A stretch of 25,097 bases of DNA. It comes from Chloroflexota bacterium. Lineage in GTDB: Bacteria; Chloroflexota; Anaerolineae; Anaerolineales; UBA4823. Below the pieces are notes generated by a model. That model was not told the origin of the DNA and did not search any database. It saw only the letters and a list, made by a program, of their open reading frames with translations. Numbering within the stretch: the stretch's first letter is position 1; the number at the start of each line of letters is the position of its first letter. Below are positions 1 to 6,786 of the stretch, piece after piece. The DNA lies in assembly GCA_030669775.1 (NCBI GenBank), contig DAOVCZ010000004.1, forward strand, positions 1-25,097. The letters run 5' to 3'. Made by a program: the position numbers and the translations under genes.

Positions 1-154
1 CGAGCACCTGCCGGTCAACCTGCTCTGATGGGATGTGCCGGTGGAATCCGGCATCGTCCACTACATAAAAGGGGTCACTGCCGACGTAGGTTACATCGAC
101 AGGATTGTCATTTTCATCGAATACAAGACCAGCAAATAATGGTTGGCGTGCCAT
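1..154 (-). CDS. Hypothetical protein, N-terminal fragment (runs off the left edge)
   Basis: An open frame reads leftward from an ATG at 152-154 to the window edge, giving 51 residues that begin MARQPLFAGLVFDENDNPVD. A strong ribosome binding site (GAGGAAGAG) lies just before the ATG. The gene starts only 17 bp after the stop of the upstream transpeptidase gene, so it is very probably the last visible member of that wall operon. The fragment is acidic and soluble-looking, with no signal peptide or membrane segment. I do not recognise the family. Its place behind two L,D-transpeptidases and an amidase suggests shared transcription but says little about function. Confidence 0.7.
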   Translation of the reverse strand, partial: MARQPLFAGLVFDENDNPVDVTYVGSDPFYVVDDAGFHRHIPSEQVDRQVL

Positions 155-171
155 CAACTCTTCCTCGACTA

Positions 172-1230
172 TTATTCTACTACATCGACTGTGGTGCCGA
201 AATTCTCATAAACTCTGGTCTCATTTGGTGGGACCGAAGGGAGAGTCCAGCGATAGAGCCATTTCGCGGCAGTTGGTGTCAAGTTGATGCAGCCATGACT
301 GCGTGGACGTCCATAATCGTTGTGCCAGTAAGTGCCGTGAAAAGCAACACCTTTTTCATTGATATAACAAATCCAGGGTACACCTGGAAGATCGTAACCA
401 TTGGAGGCTAAATCACCAGCAGCCATATGGCGAGATGGTCGCTTGTGAAAGGTCTTATAGCGTCCGACTGGAGTCAGGAAACGCCCATTGCTGAATTCAG
501 CTCCGCTGGCTACGCGTGCCATGAATACAGGTCTTCCTTTTTCATAGGCGATCATAAGCTGATCTCGCAAGCGAACTTCCAATCGTTTTTCTGCAGCTAG
601 GACGTCTGGTGATAGAGGTGAAAGCTCATCACGGGGGATGACTCTTAGATGATTAGCCTGAGCGTAATAAGTCAGATCCCACTTATCTTCCAGAATTTTG
701 TACCAGGGGTTACCTTGATTATCCTGGACGATCGTTGATGCCCAATGGGTGGTTTCATAATAGAACCGATATGCAAATTGATTGTTCTTTCCGGGACCCC
801 AATGGACATCAGTATATGGGACCGTTACCTCAACTAAGGCACCTCCGAACGGGATACTAAAGTCTGGTTGGTTGAGACGAGTCTGCACAGGTTGGATACC
901 ACCAGAATGGACAAATCCACCCTCCCCAATCCGATACCATATCCGGTTGTGTATGGGTTCCATGTCACCAACGGTCACTTCGGTGATCGGTAAAATCATG
1001 TCTCTCCAATAGACCTTGACCTGATTTCCTTCAAAAGATGGGTGATCATAGACTGTGGCTTTCATTCCAGCTACTCGTCCCATCTGTTCAGGCACAAAGT
1101 CTCTTAAGCTTTTAACAGGTTGTAGAAATAATCCAACCAACCCCAAGCTGCACAGCCTGAGAAAATCTCTGCGCGAGAATTGTGAGCTATCCAACTCTGG
1201 CATATTGGAGTATTTTTTAATAGTGGACAT
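172..1230 (-). CDS. Tat-exported L,D-transpeptidase (YkuD domain)
   Basis: This 352-residue protein probably forms or edits 3-3 peptidoglycan cross-links, or attaches proteins to the wall, outside the membrane. The N-terminus has a twin-arginine signal (SRRDFL at about 19-24, then a hydrophobic stretch to about 40), so it should be exported folded. The C-terminal YkuD domain (about 215-350) carries the family signature: HGTYWH, then SHGCIN with the presumed catalytic Cys at residue 314. The middle region (about 55-205) is rich in beta and Trp/Tyr and may be an SH3-like wall-binding part; that is inference. The start codon lies inside the end of the upstream transpeptidase gene (14-bp overlap), which implies translational coupling. 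Its catalytic motif closely resembles that of its neighbour, so the two are probably paralogues. Confidence 0.9.
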   Translation of the reverse strand: MSTIKKYSNMPELDSSQFSRRDFLRLCSLGLVGLFLQPVKSLRDFVPEQMGRVAGMKATVYDHPSFEGNQVKVYWRDMILPITEVTVGDMEPIHNRIWYRIGEGGFVHSGGIQPVQTRLNQPDFSIPFGGALVEVTVPYTDVHWGPGKNNQFAYRFYYETTHWASTIVQDNQGNPWYKILEDKWDLTYYAQANHLRVIPRDELSPLSPDVLAAEKRLEVRLRDQLMIAYEKGRPVFMARVASGAEFSNGRFLTPVGRYKTFHKRPSRHMAAGDLASNGYDLPGVPWICYINEKGVAFHGTYWHNDYGRPRSHGCINLTPTAAKWLYRWTLPSVPPNETRVYENFGTTVDVVE

Positions 1231-2266
1231 AAACCACAGTGCCTAAAGAAGCAAAGTTATAAATCCAGCCTGAATCCGGGATGGTGAAATTCACACACCC
1301 ATGGCTCATCGGAGTACCGAAATTATTATGCCAGTAGGTTCCATGCAAACCATACCCTTTGTAGTAATACATCACATAAGGAACATCGGGGAGATAATAA
1401 CCTGGTCCTGCCATATCAGCGTATCGATATTTTACATATATCCGGAAGGTACCTGTGATAGTTGGATGGATCCAGGTGCCTGTAGAGACAACAAAGGTGC
1501 GAATCAGGTTTTTCCCCTCGTAAGCAGAGGCGGTTTGATTTGTGAGGTTAACTGTAATCCAGCGTTCACCTTTACCGACACCATCGGGAAATCCAGGGAA
1601 ATTTGATGCAGCTGGTGGGGGTGGAGGAGGGTCCGTGGGGATTTGGGTAAATGTAGCTGTCGCGGTTGGCGTTTCAGTTGGTGTATTAGTCGGGGTTGGC
1701 GTCGGTGTCTCGGTTGGAGTAGGAGTTGGCGTAAAGGTTGGTGTTGGTGTAAAAGTCGGTGTGGCTGTTGGAGTGCGAGTGATCTTCACAACATCGACTT
1801 GTGAAATCGCTATTGGTTCCCTAGATGAGAATGCCCGTGAAATTGTTGGTGTTCCATACCAGGCGAAGATCGCAGCAGCTATTGCCAACACAATAAGAAC
1901 TAAAGGGATCATTGAGTTAGCTAGAACAGGTTTAGTCCTTGTCAGGGCAGAAGCTGCAGGATGTTTAACCACAACTTTGTGGCGCTTGGGCTGTACCGGC
2001 GGGTTAGCACGAATACGTTGGATAGCCCAATGCATCCCCTGACGAGCACTTTGGCTTTTTGGGTTAATTTCTAAAGCTTTATTTAGATATTCGAGACTGG
2101 CTTCGGGACTAGCGACTGCAGCAAGCAGCAACCATGGTTCCTCTTGTTCTGGGGTTAAGGCTGCTGCTTGTTCCGCTAGACGGCGCGCCTTTCTGCGATC
2201 CCCATTGAGTAAAGCTTGATATGCGTCTTGAATGGTCTGCTGTGCTTGGTTTGATGGGGGACTCAT
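1217..2266 (-). CDS. Membrane-anchored L,D-transpeptidase with TPR-like N-terminus and Thr-Pro linker
   Basis: A 349-residue protein with four visible parts. Residues about 8-85 look like TPR helices (DAYQALLNGDRRKARRLAEQ; YLNKALEINPKSQSARQGM) and should be cytoplasmic. A single membrane helix lies at about 116-138. A low-complexity Thr-Pro linker spans about 164-220, ending in a run of six prolines. A YkuD catalytic domain fills about 230-349, with HGTYWH and SHGCVN (Cys at 324). The topology predicts TPRs inside and the catalytic domain outside, spaced through the wall by the linker. It overlaps the amidase gene by 4 bp (ATGA) and the following transpeptidase by 14 bp. TPR plus YkuD on opposite sides of one helix is an uncommon arrangement; the inside part may recruit partners, which is inference. 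Confidence 0.9.
   Translation of the reverse strand: MSPPSNQAQQTIQDAYQALLNGDRRKARRLAEQAAALTPEQEEPWLLLAAVASPEASLEYLNKALEINPKSQSARQGMHWAIQRIRANPPVQPKRHKVVVKHPAASALTRTKPVLANSMIPLVLIVLAIAAAIFAWYGTPTISRAFSSREPIAISQVDVVKITRTPTATPTFTPTPTFTPTPTPTETPTPTPTNTPTETPTATATFTQIPTDPPPPPPAASNFPGFPDGVGKGERWITVNLTNQTASAYEGKNLIRTFVVSTGTWIHPTITGTFRIYVKYRYADMAGPGYYLPDVPYVMYYYKGYGLHGTYWHNNFGTPMSHGCVNFTIPDSGWIYNFASLGTVVYVHY
1607..1777 (-). repeat. Thr-Pro repeat-coding tract in the L,D-transpeptidase linker
   Basis: About 170 bp of short degenerate repeats encode TPTPT-type residues (about residues 164-220 of the transpeptidase), followed by a proline run. The same residue pattern recurs at the C-terminus of the penicillin-binding protein near 22816-22980. 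Such tracts are common wall-spanning or O-glycosylated linkers; the role here is inferred. Confidence 0.85.
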
Positions 2267-3072
2267 GGTTGTTCTGGTGAAGATATGTCCTCATTACGGA
2301 TGTAACATAGGATTCCGTCTGAGATCCCCTTGGCAATTTTGTCCTGCCCTTTGGTTAATATCTGGCGGTCGAGGTTGAGGAAACCAACTTCGATGATCAC
2401 AGCATTTGTGTTGCTGTCAATTTCATCAAAAGCATGATAGCTGGTCATATCATTGGTAACGGTACTTGCATGATATGCAAGTCCAGTAGCTCGTGAATAC
2501 CTATCTTTTATGCAGGCTGTCAAACGTGAAGCTCGTTCTGGATACTGGTTTGATAAAGCTGCCGCTACTTTAAAGCCAGTTGCCTCGTCGTTAATGTACT
2601 CGCACGAATCGGCATGGATTGATACAAGTGTCAATGCTCGATAACCTTGGAGTTTCTGGTCGAATTCTCGCAGAAGATCAACATCAAATCCTTGATCAAC
2701 CAATTCTTGTTTGACCAGGGTGGCGATCGCCTGGTTGATTTCCAATTCGGTTAATCCGTCAGCACACACTGCGCCGGGATCCTTTGTATTATCATCCCAA
2801 TGTCCCACAACCAGACCGATTAATGGGCGAGGTCGAGCAGTTGGGGTTGGATAAGCAGCAGTCTCGGTAGCTTGAAAAGCCAGGACCTGTGCAAATCTCT
2901 CACTCAGGTTACCTGGTAATAAGCTGGCCGGAGTCCAGGCGGTGAACAGTGTTGCCAGGATAAATGCCACGATCAGTACGATCTGCAGCTGGTAAAACAT
3001 ACCGCGAGTGGGTGTACTCGGTGTGGGGGAATGGTCCGTTTCAGGTGAATCCATAGCTTTCTCAGAATCCAT
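2263..3072 (-). CDS. N-acetylmuramoyl-L-alanine amidase (Amidase_3 family)
   Basis: A 269-residue zinc amidase predicted to cleave the bond between MurNAc and L-Ala in peptidoglycan. A short cytoplasmic Ser/Pro-rich head is followed by one membrane helix (about 28-47) and then the catalytic domain (about 84-260). Visible family residues are His in VVGH (about 91) followed by DPGA, Glu in TELEIN (about 109), His in SIHADS (about 153), and the catalytic Glu in IIEVGFLN (about 228). These match the three zinc ligands and general acid/base of Amidase_3. The first ATG is used; an in-frame ATG six codons later is a possible alternative. It is the first gene of the operon and its last four bases overlap the next gene's start, so its expression is tied to the two transpeptidases. 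Confidence 0.9.
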   Translation of the reverse strand: MDSEKAMDSPETDHSPTPSTPTRGMFYQLQIVLIVAFILATLFTAWTPASLLPGNLSERFAQVLAFQATETAAYPTPTARPRPLIGLVVGHWDDNTKDPGAVCADGLTELEINQAIATLVKQELVDQGFDVDLLREFDQKLQGYRALTLVSIHADSCEYINDEATGFKVAAALSNQYPERASRLTACIKDRYSRATGLAYHASTVTNDMTSYHAFDEIDSNTNAVIIEVGFLNLDRQILTKGQDKIAKGISDGILCYIRNEDISSPEQP

Positions 3073-3183
3073 GGTACCTTAAACACCTCTGAAAAGCAAG
3101 AGATTTTGGATAAGCATGGTGACATTTCTTATTGTCATGATTCTTCCATAACTCCAAGTGAGTAAGCATTATTTTGATTTGAA

Positions 3184-3189
3184 ATTATA
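3184..3189 (-). promoter_or_regulatory. Possible -10 element for the wall operon
   Basis: The minus strand reads TATAAT here, about 110 bp before the amidase start. No convincing -35 hexamer sits 16-18 bp upstream, so this is only a candidate. It lies about 15 bp from the left end of the opposite-strand promoter at 3204-3232, so the two polymerases would compete. Confidence 0.3.
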
Positions 3190-3203
3190 TCTCAGTTTAT
3201 CTC

Positions 3204-3232
3204 TTGACTTCGTTCATCACGACATGTATGAT
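3204..3232 (+). promoter_or_regulatory. Sigma-70-type promoter for the flavin reductase/AMMECR1 pair
   Basis: TTGACT (3204-3209) and TATGAT (3227-3232) are separated by exactly 17 bp and each differs from consensus at one position. This predicts a start near 3240 and an 85-base leader before the ATG at 3324. Confidence 0.65.
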
Positions 3233-3323
3233 GGGGCTCATGAGTGTTATACCGATCAAGATCAGGGTCTGGTAACACATTTAAATCATTCACAAAATAT
3301 TTTCGACTTTTGAGGTAATCATA

Positions 3324-3809
3324 ATGCCTATTGATCAAAATCAGCTCCGTATGGTGATGCGCCAGTGGTCATCTGGTGTAAGTGTGGTGTCTACTCATTT
3401 TCGAGGAATTTCCTATGGAATGACTGTGAGCTCCTTCACCTCCGTGTCTCTCGATCCTCAATTGGTTGCCATATCACTGATGAAGAATTCCCGCACCCAT
3501 GATTTCGTGATCGACGCTGGTACTTTTGGGATTACGATTTTATCCAGTACTCAACAGAAGATCTCAGAGATATTTTCTGGTCAAATCCCTGATTCTGAAA
3601 ACCGTTTCGATGGTTTAGAGACATGGACCATGGTGTCAGGGGCGCCTTTGCTGAAAGGTGGTTTGGCATATTTAGATTGTAAATTAACCAATTTTGTTGA
3701 TTATGGCACAAATTCTCTGGTCTTGGGAGAAGTTGTGGCTGCCAAAGTTGGAGATGACGGTAAGCCTTTACTCTATTTCAACCAGCGCTATCACCAGTTG
3801 CAAGATTAA
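3324..3809 (+). CDS. Flavin reductase-like FMN-binding protein
   Basis: A 161-residue protein of the flavin reductase-like (HpaC/split-barrel) family. The family binds FMN and either reduces flavin with NAD(P)H for a partner monooxygenase or acts as an FMN redox protein. Features seen are the N-terminal RQWSSGVSVVST, the GMTVSSFTSVSLDPQLVAISL stretch typical of the FMN-binding strand-loop, the SRTHDFVIDAGTFGITIL segment, and the closing LLYFNQRYHQL. Length is normal for the family. A GAGGT ribosome binding site lies 8-9 bases before the ATG. No monooxygenase partner is in view, so the electron acceptor is unknown. It is probably co-transcribed with the AMMECR1 gene 4 bp downstream. Confidence 0.85.
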   Translation: MPIDQNQLRMVMRQWSSGVSVVSTHFRGISYGMTVSSFTSVSLDPQLVAISLMKNSRTHDFVIDAGTFGITILSSTQQKISEIFSGQIPDSENRFDGLETWTMVSGAPLLKGGLAYLDCKLTNFVDYGTNSLVLGEVVAAKVGDDGKPLLYFNQRYHQLQD

Positions 3810-3813
3810 CGCC

Positions 3814-4437
3814 ATGGGGATTTTCGAAATGGATGATAATTCCGGTCCGAACGAATTGATCGATCAGTTGACCGATGAAGAACACAAGATTCTTTTACAG
3901 CTCGCCCGAGAAGCCCTCTCCCAAGGTGTGCGTGGTCAAATACTTCGACCTTTAGATCAGGGAGGTTTGCCCCCCAGATTACTTCAACCTGAGGCAACAT
4001 TTGTCACATTGACAAAGAAGGGCGAACTTCGCGGCTGCATAGGATCGTTGGAAGCGTCACGACCGTTAGCTGAAGATGTTCGCGTCCATGCTGTTGCCGC
4101 TGCTTTAGAGGACTATCGCTTTCCGAGTGTCCATCCAGACGAGATTTCTTATATCTTGATCGAGATATCCAGATTGACTACTCCCCAGCTTATCGATTCT
4201 CGTGATGAGAGAGATTTATTATCCCATATTCATCCAGGTTTAGATGGTGTGATTCTAAAGAGGGGAGTGCGACGAGCGACCTTTCTGCCTCAGGTATGGG
4301 AGAAAGTCCCTGAGGTAGAAGAATTCTTTGGAATGTTATGCAGAAAAATGGGTGCGCCCGTAGATTGTTGGCGGCATAAGGATGTCCAGGTCTTCACCTA
4401 CCAGGTTGAAAAGTTTCAAGAAGAGGAGGCAATATGA
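3814..4437 (+). CDS. AMMECR1 domain protein (AmmeMemoRadiSam system protein A)
   Basis: A 207-residue protein of the AMMECR1 family. Diagnostic stretches are the FVTLTKKGELRGCIGSLEAS core with the conserved LRGCIGS motif, PLAEDVRVHAVAAALEDYRFP, the EISRLTTP strand, and GVILKRGVRRATFLPQVWE. In many prokaryotes this domain travels with MEMO1-like and radical SAM proteins; neither is nearby here. The biochemical role of the family is not settled. The ATG at 3814 was chosen because it lies 4 bp after the flavin reductase stop. The ATG at 3829, with a GGGGA element before it, is a fair alternative. An upstream extension overlapping the flavin reductase in another frame is not credible. The stop overlaps a stray ATG preceded by a perfect GAGGAGG. 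Confidence 0.88.
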   Translation: MGIFEMDDNSGPNELIDQLTDEEHKILLQLAREALSQGVRGQILRPLDQGGLPPRLLQPEATFVTLTKKGELRGCIGSLEASRPLAEDVRVHAVAAALEDYRFPSVHPDEISYILIEISRLTTPQLIDSRDERDLLSHIHPGLDGVILKRGVRRATFLPQVWEKVPEVEEFFGMLCRKMGAPVDCWRHKDVQVFTYQVEKFQEEEAI

Positions 4438-4497
4438 GGTAGAAAAAACCTCCCAACCAATGTTAATGCGGGGGTATTGTATGCGAGAAATATTTTT

Positions 4498-4764
4498 TCA
4501 AACTTGAACAAATTGATCAACCTTAAGAACAAATAAGGTTGCACAGCGTCCGTTATGGTCTGCCTCAGAACTGCAATGATCTCCCACCAAATGGATCGCC
4601 TGATCTACTTTTTCATCTTCGACACCAATCATCAGAGTTGTCACACCATGCCGTAAAAAGCCACCAGTTGAGGCGATCCGTGTGACTCGGAATTCCTCCT
4701 GTATCAATGATTGAGAAACTTGATCACAATCTTCATCACGGATGATGGCAATGATTAATTTCAT
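4498..4764 (-). CDS. darA: PII-like cyclic-di-AMP receptor family protein, short form (DarA/PstA-like)
   Basis: An 88-residue protein starting MKLIIAIIRDEDCDQVSQSL, clearly of the DarA/PstA (DUF970) family of PII-like proteins that bind cyclic-di-AMP. STGGFLRHG and the closing ATLFVLKVDQF match the family. The ATG at 4764 was preferred over one seven codons upstream because it gives the conserved MKLI start and has a GGAG site 7 bases before it. By alignment to my memory of Bacillus DarA (about 109 residues), Arg26, Thr28 and GGFL 34-37 are kept. Position 41, usually Asn, is Val; the terminal GGAT is RCAT; and about 20 residues of the large loop are missing. Binding may therefore be altered. 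The gene stands alone. A full-length homologous domain is fused to the antiporter at 11280-13373. Confidence 0.85.
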   Translation of the reverse strand: MKLIIAIIRDEDCDQVSQSLIQEEFRVTRIASTGGFLRHGVTTLMIGVEDEKVDQAIHLVGDHCSSEADHNGRCATLFVLKVDQFVQV

Positions 4765-4793
4765 ATATCTGCTCCGATAGACCAATTGACTTC

Positions 4794-4827
4794 ATTTTAC
4801 CATTTCAACGCCCAAATGGATATTTGG
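4794..4827 (-). promoter_or_regulatory. Candidate promoter and operator of the darA-like gene
   Basis: A perfect inverted repeat CCAAAT-GGAT-ATTTGG occupies 4812-4827. On the minus strand a TAAAAT -10-like hexamer follows at 4794-4799. The dyad covers the place where the -35 should sit, about 50-60 bp before the gene start, which is the classic position of a repressor site. No -35 consensus is recognisable. The regulator is unknown. Confidence 0.4.
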
Positions 4828-4858
4828 AACAGAACTAATTGTTAGATTGCTGGCTAAA

Positions 4859-4878
4859 TCAGCGACGATCGTCGCTGA
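4859..4878. promoter_or_regulatory. 20-bp perfect palindrome
   Basis: TCAGCGACGATCGTCGCTGA is its own reverse complement over all 20 bases. As RNA it can fold into an 8-bp stem with a GATC tetraloop. There is no T-tract on either side, so a classical terminator is unlikely. It sits between the darA-like promoter region and the remnant gene that follows. It could be an operator, possibly once serving the decayed gene. Confidence 0.55.
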
Positions 4879-4885
4879 GTCATGA

Positions 4886-5378
4886 TATTTAGACTATTAT
4901 GATTTCATTTCTTATGAGGAGATCCGCGATCTGGCGGGTATATTGCGGGAGGAAAGAATTAAGCTAAAACCTTTTCCCTTGAGGATTTTAGAGGTGTTGA
5001 TCCGGTTTATATCAATACGCTTGCAGAAAATGGAATTAGGAATATCGTCCAAACGTTGGAGGCAGGTGTCACATTGAATGATCGGAAGAGTATTGCTAGA
5101 TCGACAAATATCCCTCAAGCTGCGTTTCTTGAATTAGTTATATTGTCCGATTTGGCCCGCATCCCAGGCCAGGAATGAAAAGTATTTGTGCTGGGTTATA
5201 CTATGATGCTGTTGGCATCGACATGGTTGAAAAGATAGCCAAGTTGGAACCTGAGGAATTTCCTGCTAAGATTGTTGATTATGTCAGGTAAACTGGATTT
5301 ATTGGTATCCCTACTTTACCTTCTGAAGCACAATATATTGGTTTAAAGGCAAGAGATTTACCGAGCATTGTCGAATAA
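4886..5378 (+). pseudogene. Decayed DUF4332-like (helix-hairpin-helix) gene
   Basis: Protein-like sequence continues across three reading frames. Frame A (from about 4886) gives YYDFISYEEIRDLAGILREE. After a shift near 4965-4972, frame B gives FRGVDPVYINTLAENGIRNI and LARIPG. After a second shift near 5166-5180, frame C gives LYYDAVGIDMVEKIAKLEPE, an in-frame TAA at 5289-5291, then TGFIGIPTLPSEAQYIGLKA to a TAA at 5376-5378. The pattern 'ARIPG...ARLYYDAG.DTVEKIA..' is what I know from DUF4332 proteins, which resemble helix-hairpin-helix nucleic-acid-binding domains. Two frameshifts plus a stop in about 490 bp argue for a real pseudogene rather than one sequencing error. No convincing start codon is left. 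The remnant occupies most of the otherwise gene-free gap before mgtE. Confidence 0.65.
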
Positions 5379-5430
5379 TGATACTGCTTTTTAAACCGCT
5401 GAGCGGTAACACTGTTCTGGAGGCAATCTT

Positions 5431-6786
5431 GTGGTCGATATAACAGACATGAATGTTGTTCTTGATGAGGTGCGGGACGCCTTGACTGCTGAAGATTGGG
5501 ATCGAGCTGTGGCTTTGGTCGAAGCATTACGCCCACCAGATCAGGCTGATGTTTTTGAAGAACTTCATCCAGATAGCCAATCCGAGCTACTTCCAAGACT
5601 AAATCCCGAAGATTCGGCGGATATCTTAGAGGAATTATCAGATGAAGACGCAATTGAGATCGCTGCACGCTTAGAAGCGGACGATCTTACGCGAATTGTC
5701 AATGAGATGGAGCCAGATGAAGTAGCCGATCTATTGGGTGATATGACTCCTGATCAAGCTGCTGAAACCCTCTCCTCAATAGAAGACGCAGACGAGATCC
5801 TACCGCTACTTGAATACAGTGATGACACAGCGGGGGGATTGATGACCTCGGCCGAGGTTGTGCTTCATAAGGATATCACGACTGCAGAAGCGATTGCCCA
5901 TTTAAAAACCACGGTTCCGGAAGCGGGAATCGCCTATTATTTGTATGTTGTTAATGATGACATGAGGTTAGTCGGAGTCGTTTCGCTACTCGAAATCATT
6001 GTTGCTCCATCTGAAACATGCATCGATGAAATCATGAATCCAGAGGTCATCTCTGTATTCGCAAATACAGATCAGGAGGCAACAGCAAGATTGATGGCGC
6101 GTTACGATTTATTAGCATTGCCTGTGGTTGATGAAAAATACCAACTGCTTGGTGTAATTACACATGATGACATGGTAGCAGTATTGGAAGAAGAGGAAAC
6201 CGAAGATATCTTCCGCTTGGGTGGTGTCCCAGATGAGCGTGTTTCCACAACTGTGGCACCAGGAATTGCATTGCGTGCTCGCTTACCCTGGCTTGTGTTA
6301 AATATGGGTACTGCCATGCTATCAGCTGTTGTATTGAGTTTATTTGAGGAGACTATTGCCCAACTGGCAGTTTTAGCAGTATTCTTCCCAATCGTCGCAG
6401 GCGTGAGTGGGAGTGCAGGAACACAAACATTGACCGTAACAGTTAGGGGATTGGCGTTAGGAGAAGTTAGCCCGAGAGATGGAATTGGAATGCTGACCCG
6501 GGAAATAATGATTGGCTTGGCGAATGGGATAGTTCTAGGCATGCTGATTGCAGTGATCGCTCTAGTATGGAAAGGATCTCCAATTCTAGGTTTTGTTGTC
6601 GGTCTTGCCACATTTATTAATCTGATCGCAGCCGGATTTGCAGGTGTGCTTGTTCCGCTAGGTATGTCGATTATCAAGTTAGATCCTGCGCTTGCCTCAC
6701 CAGTCTTGGTGTCCACGCTAACGGATACACTTGGATATCTAATTTATCTCAGCATCGCCACGATTTTGTTACTCAGATTTATCTAA
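5431..6786 (+). CDS. mgtE: MgtE-type magnesium channel/transporter
   Basis: A 451-residue Mg2+ channel. The parts are in the standard order: an acidic helical MgtE N domain (about 10-128, with EELHPDSQSELLPRLNPEDS), two CBS domains (about 137-253, from DDTAGGLMTS to GVITHDDMVAVLEE), and a five-helix membrane domain (about 285-451). In the family the N and CBS domains bind Mg2+ and close the pore when cytosolic Mg2+ is high. The conserved pore Asp near the C-terminus is present (TDTLGY, Asp 432). The usual GGNxGxQ motif reads SGSAGTQ (326-332), with Ser where Asn is normal. The start is a GTG with TGGAGG 8-9 bases before it; no upstream ATG is in frame. No M-box riboswitch is apparent in the short leader. 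It stands alone between the pseudogene and the ABC genes. Confidence 0.93.
   Translation: MVDITDMNVVLDEVRDALTAEDWDRAVALVEALRPPDQADVFEELHPDSQSELLPRLNPEDSADILEELSDEDAIEIAARLEADDLTRIVNEMEPDEVADLLGDMTPDQAAETLSSIEDADEILPLLEYSDDTAGGLMTSAEVVLHKDITTAEAIAHLKTTVPEAGIAYYLYVVNDDMRLVGVVSLLEIIVAPSETCIDEIMNPEVISVFANTDQEATARLMARYDLLALPVVDEKYQLLGVITHDDMVAVLEEEETEDIFRLGGVPDERVSTTVAPGIALRARLPWLVLNMGTAMLSAVVLSLFEETIAQLAVLAVFFPIVAGVSGSAGTQTLTVTVRGLALGEVSPRDGIGMLTREIMIGLANGIVLGMLIAVIALVWKGSPILGFVVGLATFINLIAAGFAGVLVPLGMSIIKLDPALASPVLVSTLTDTLGYLIYLSIATILLLRFI

Noticed and set aside
1542..2042. Plus-strand frame rich in Val-Gly repeats
   Set aside because: It is the antisense reading of the Thr-Pro linker of the L,D-transpeptidase; the composition comes from the repeat DNA and there is no ribosome binding site.
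3694..3813. Upstream extension of the AMMECR1 protein
   Set aside because: The extra 40 residues overlap the flavin reductase gene in another frame and do not belong to the AMMECR1 family.
4436..4453. GAGGT...ACCTC hairpin after AMMECR1 as a terminator
   Set aside because: The stem is only 5 bp with a 7-base A-rich loop and no T-tract follows.
4912..5118. 68-codon minus-strand frame
   Set aside because: It is antisense to the DUF4332-like remnant, whose plus-strand readings carry the recognisable protein pattern.
5379..5430. M-box magnesium riboswitch before mgtE
   Set aside because: The leader is too short and shows only a 5-bp hairpin (ACCGC-TGA-GCGGT); the upstream DNA reads as pseudogene.
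6102..6716. 204-codon minus-strand frame inside mgtE
   Set aside because: It lies opposite a clear MgtE gene and has a Thr/Ser/Ile-rich shadow composition with no recognisable domain.
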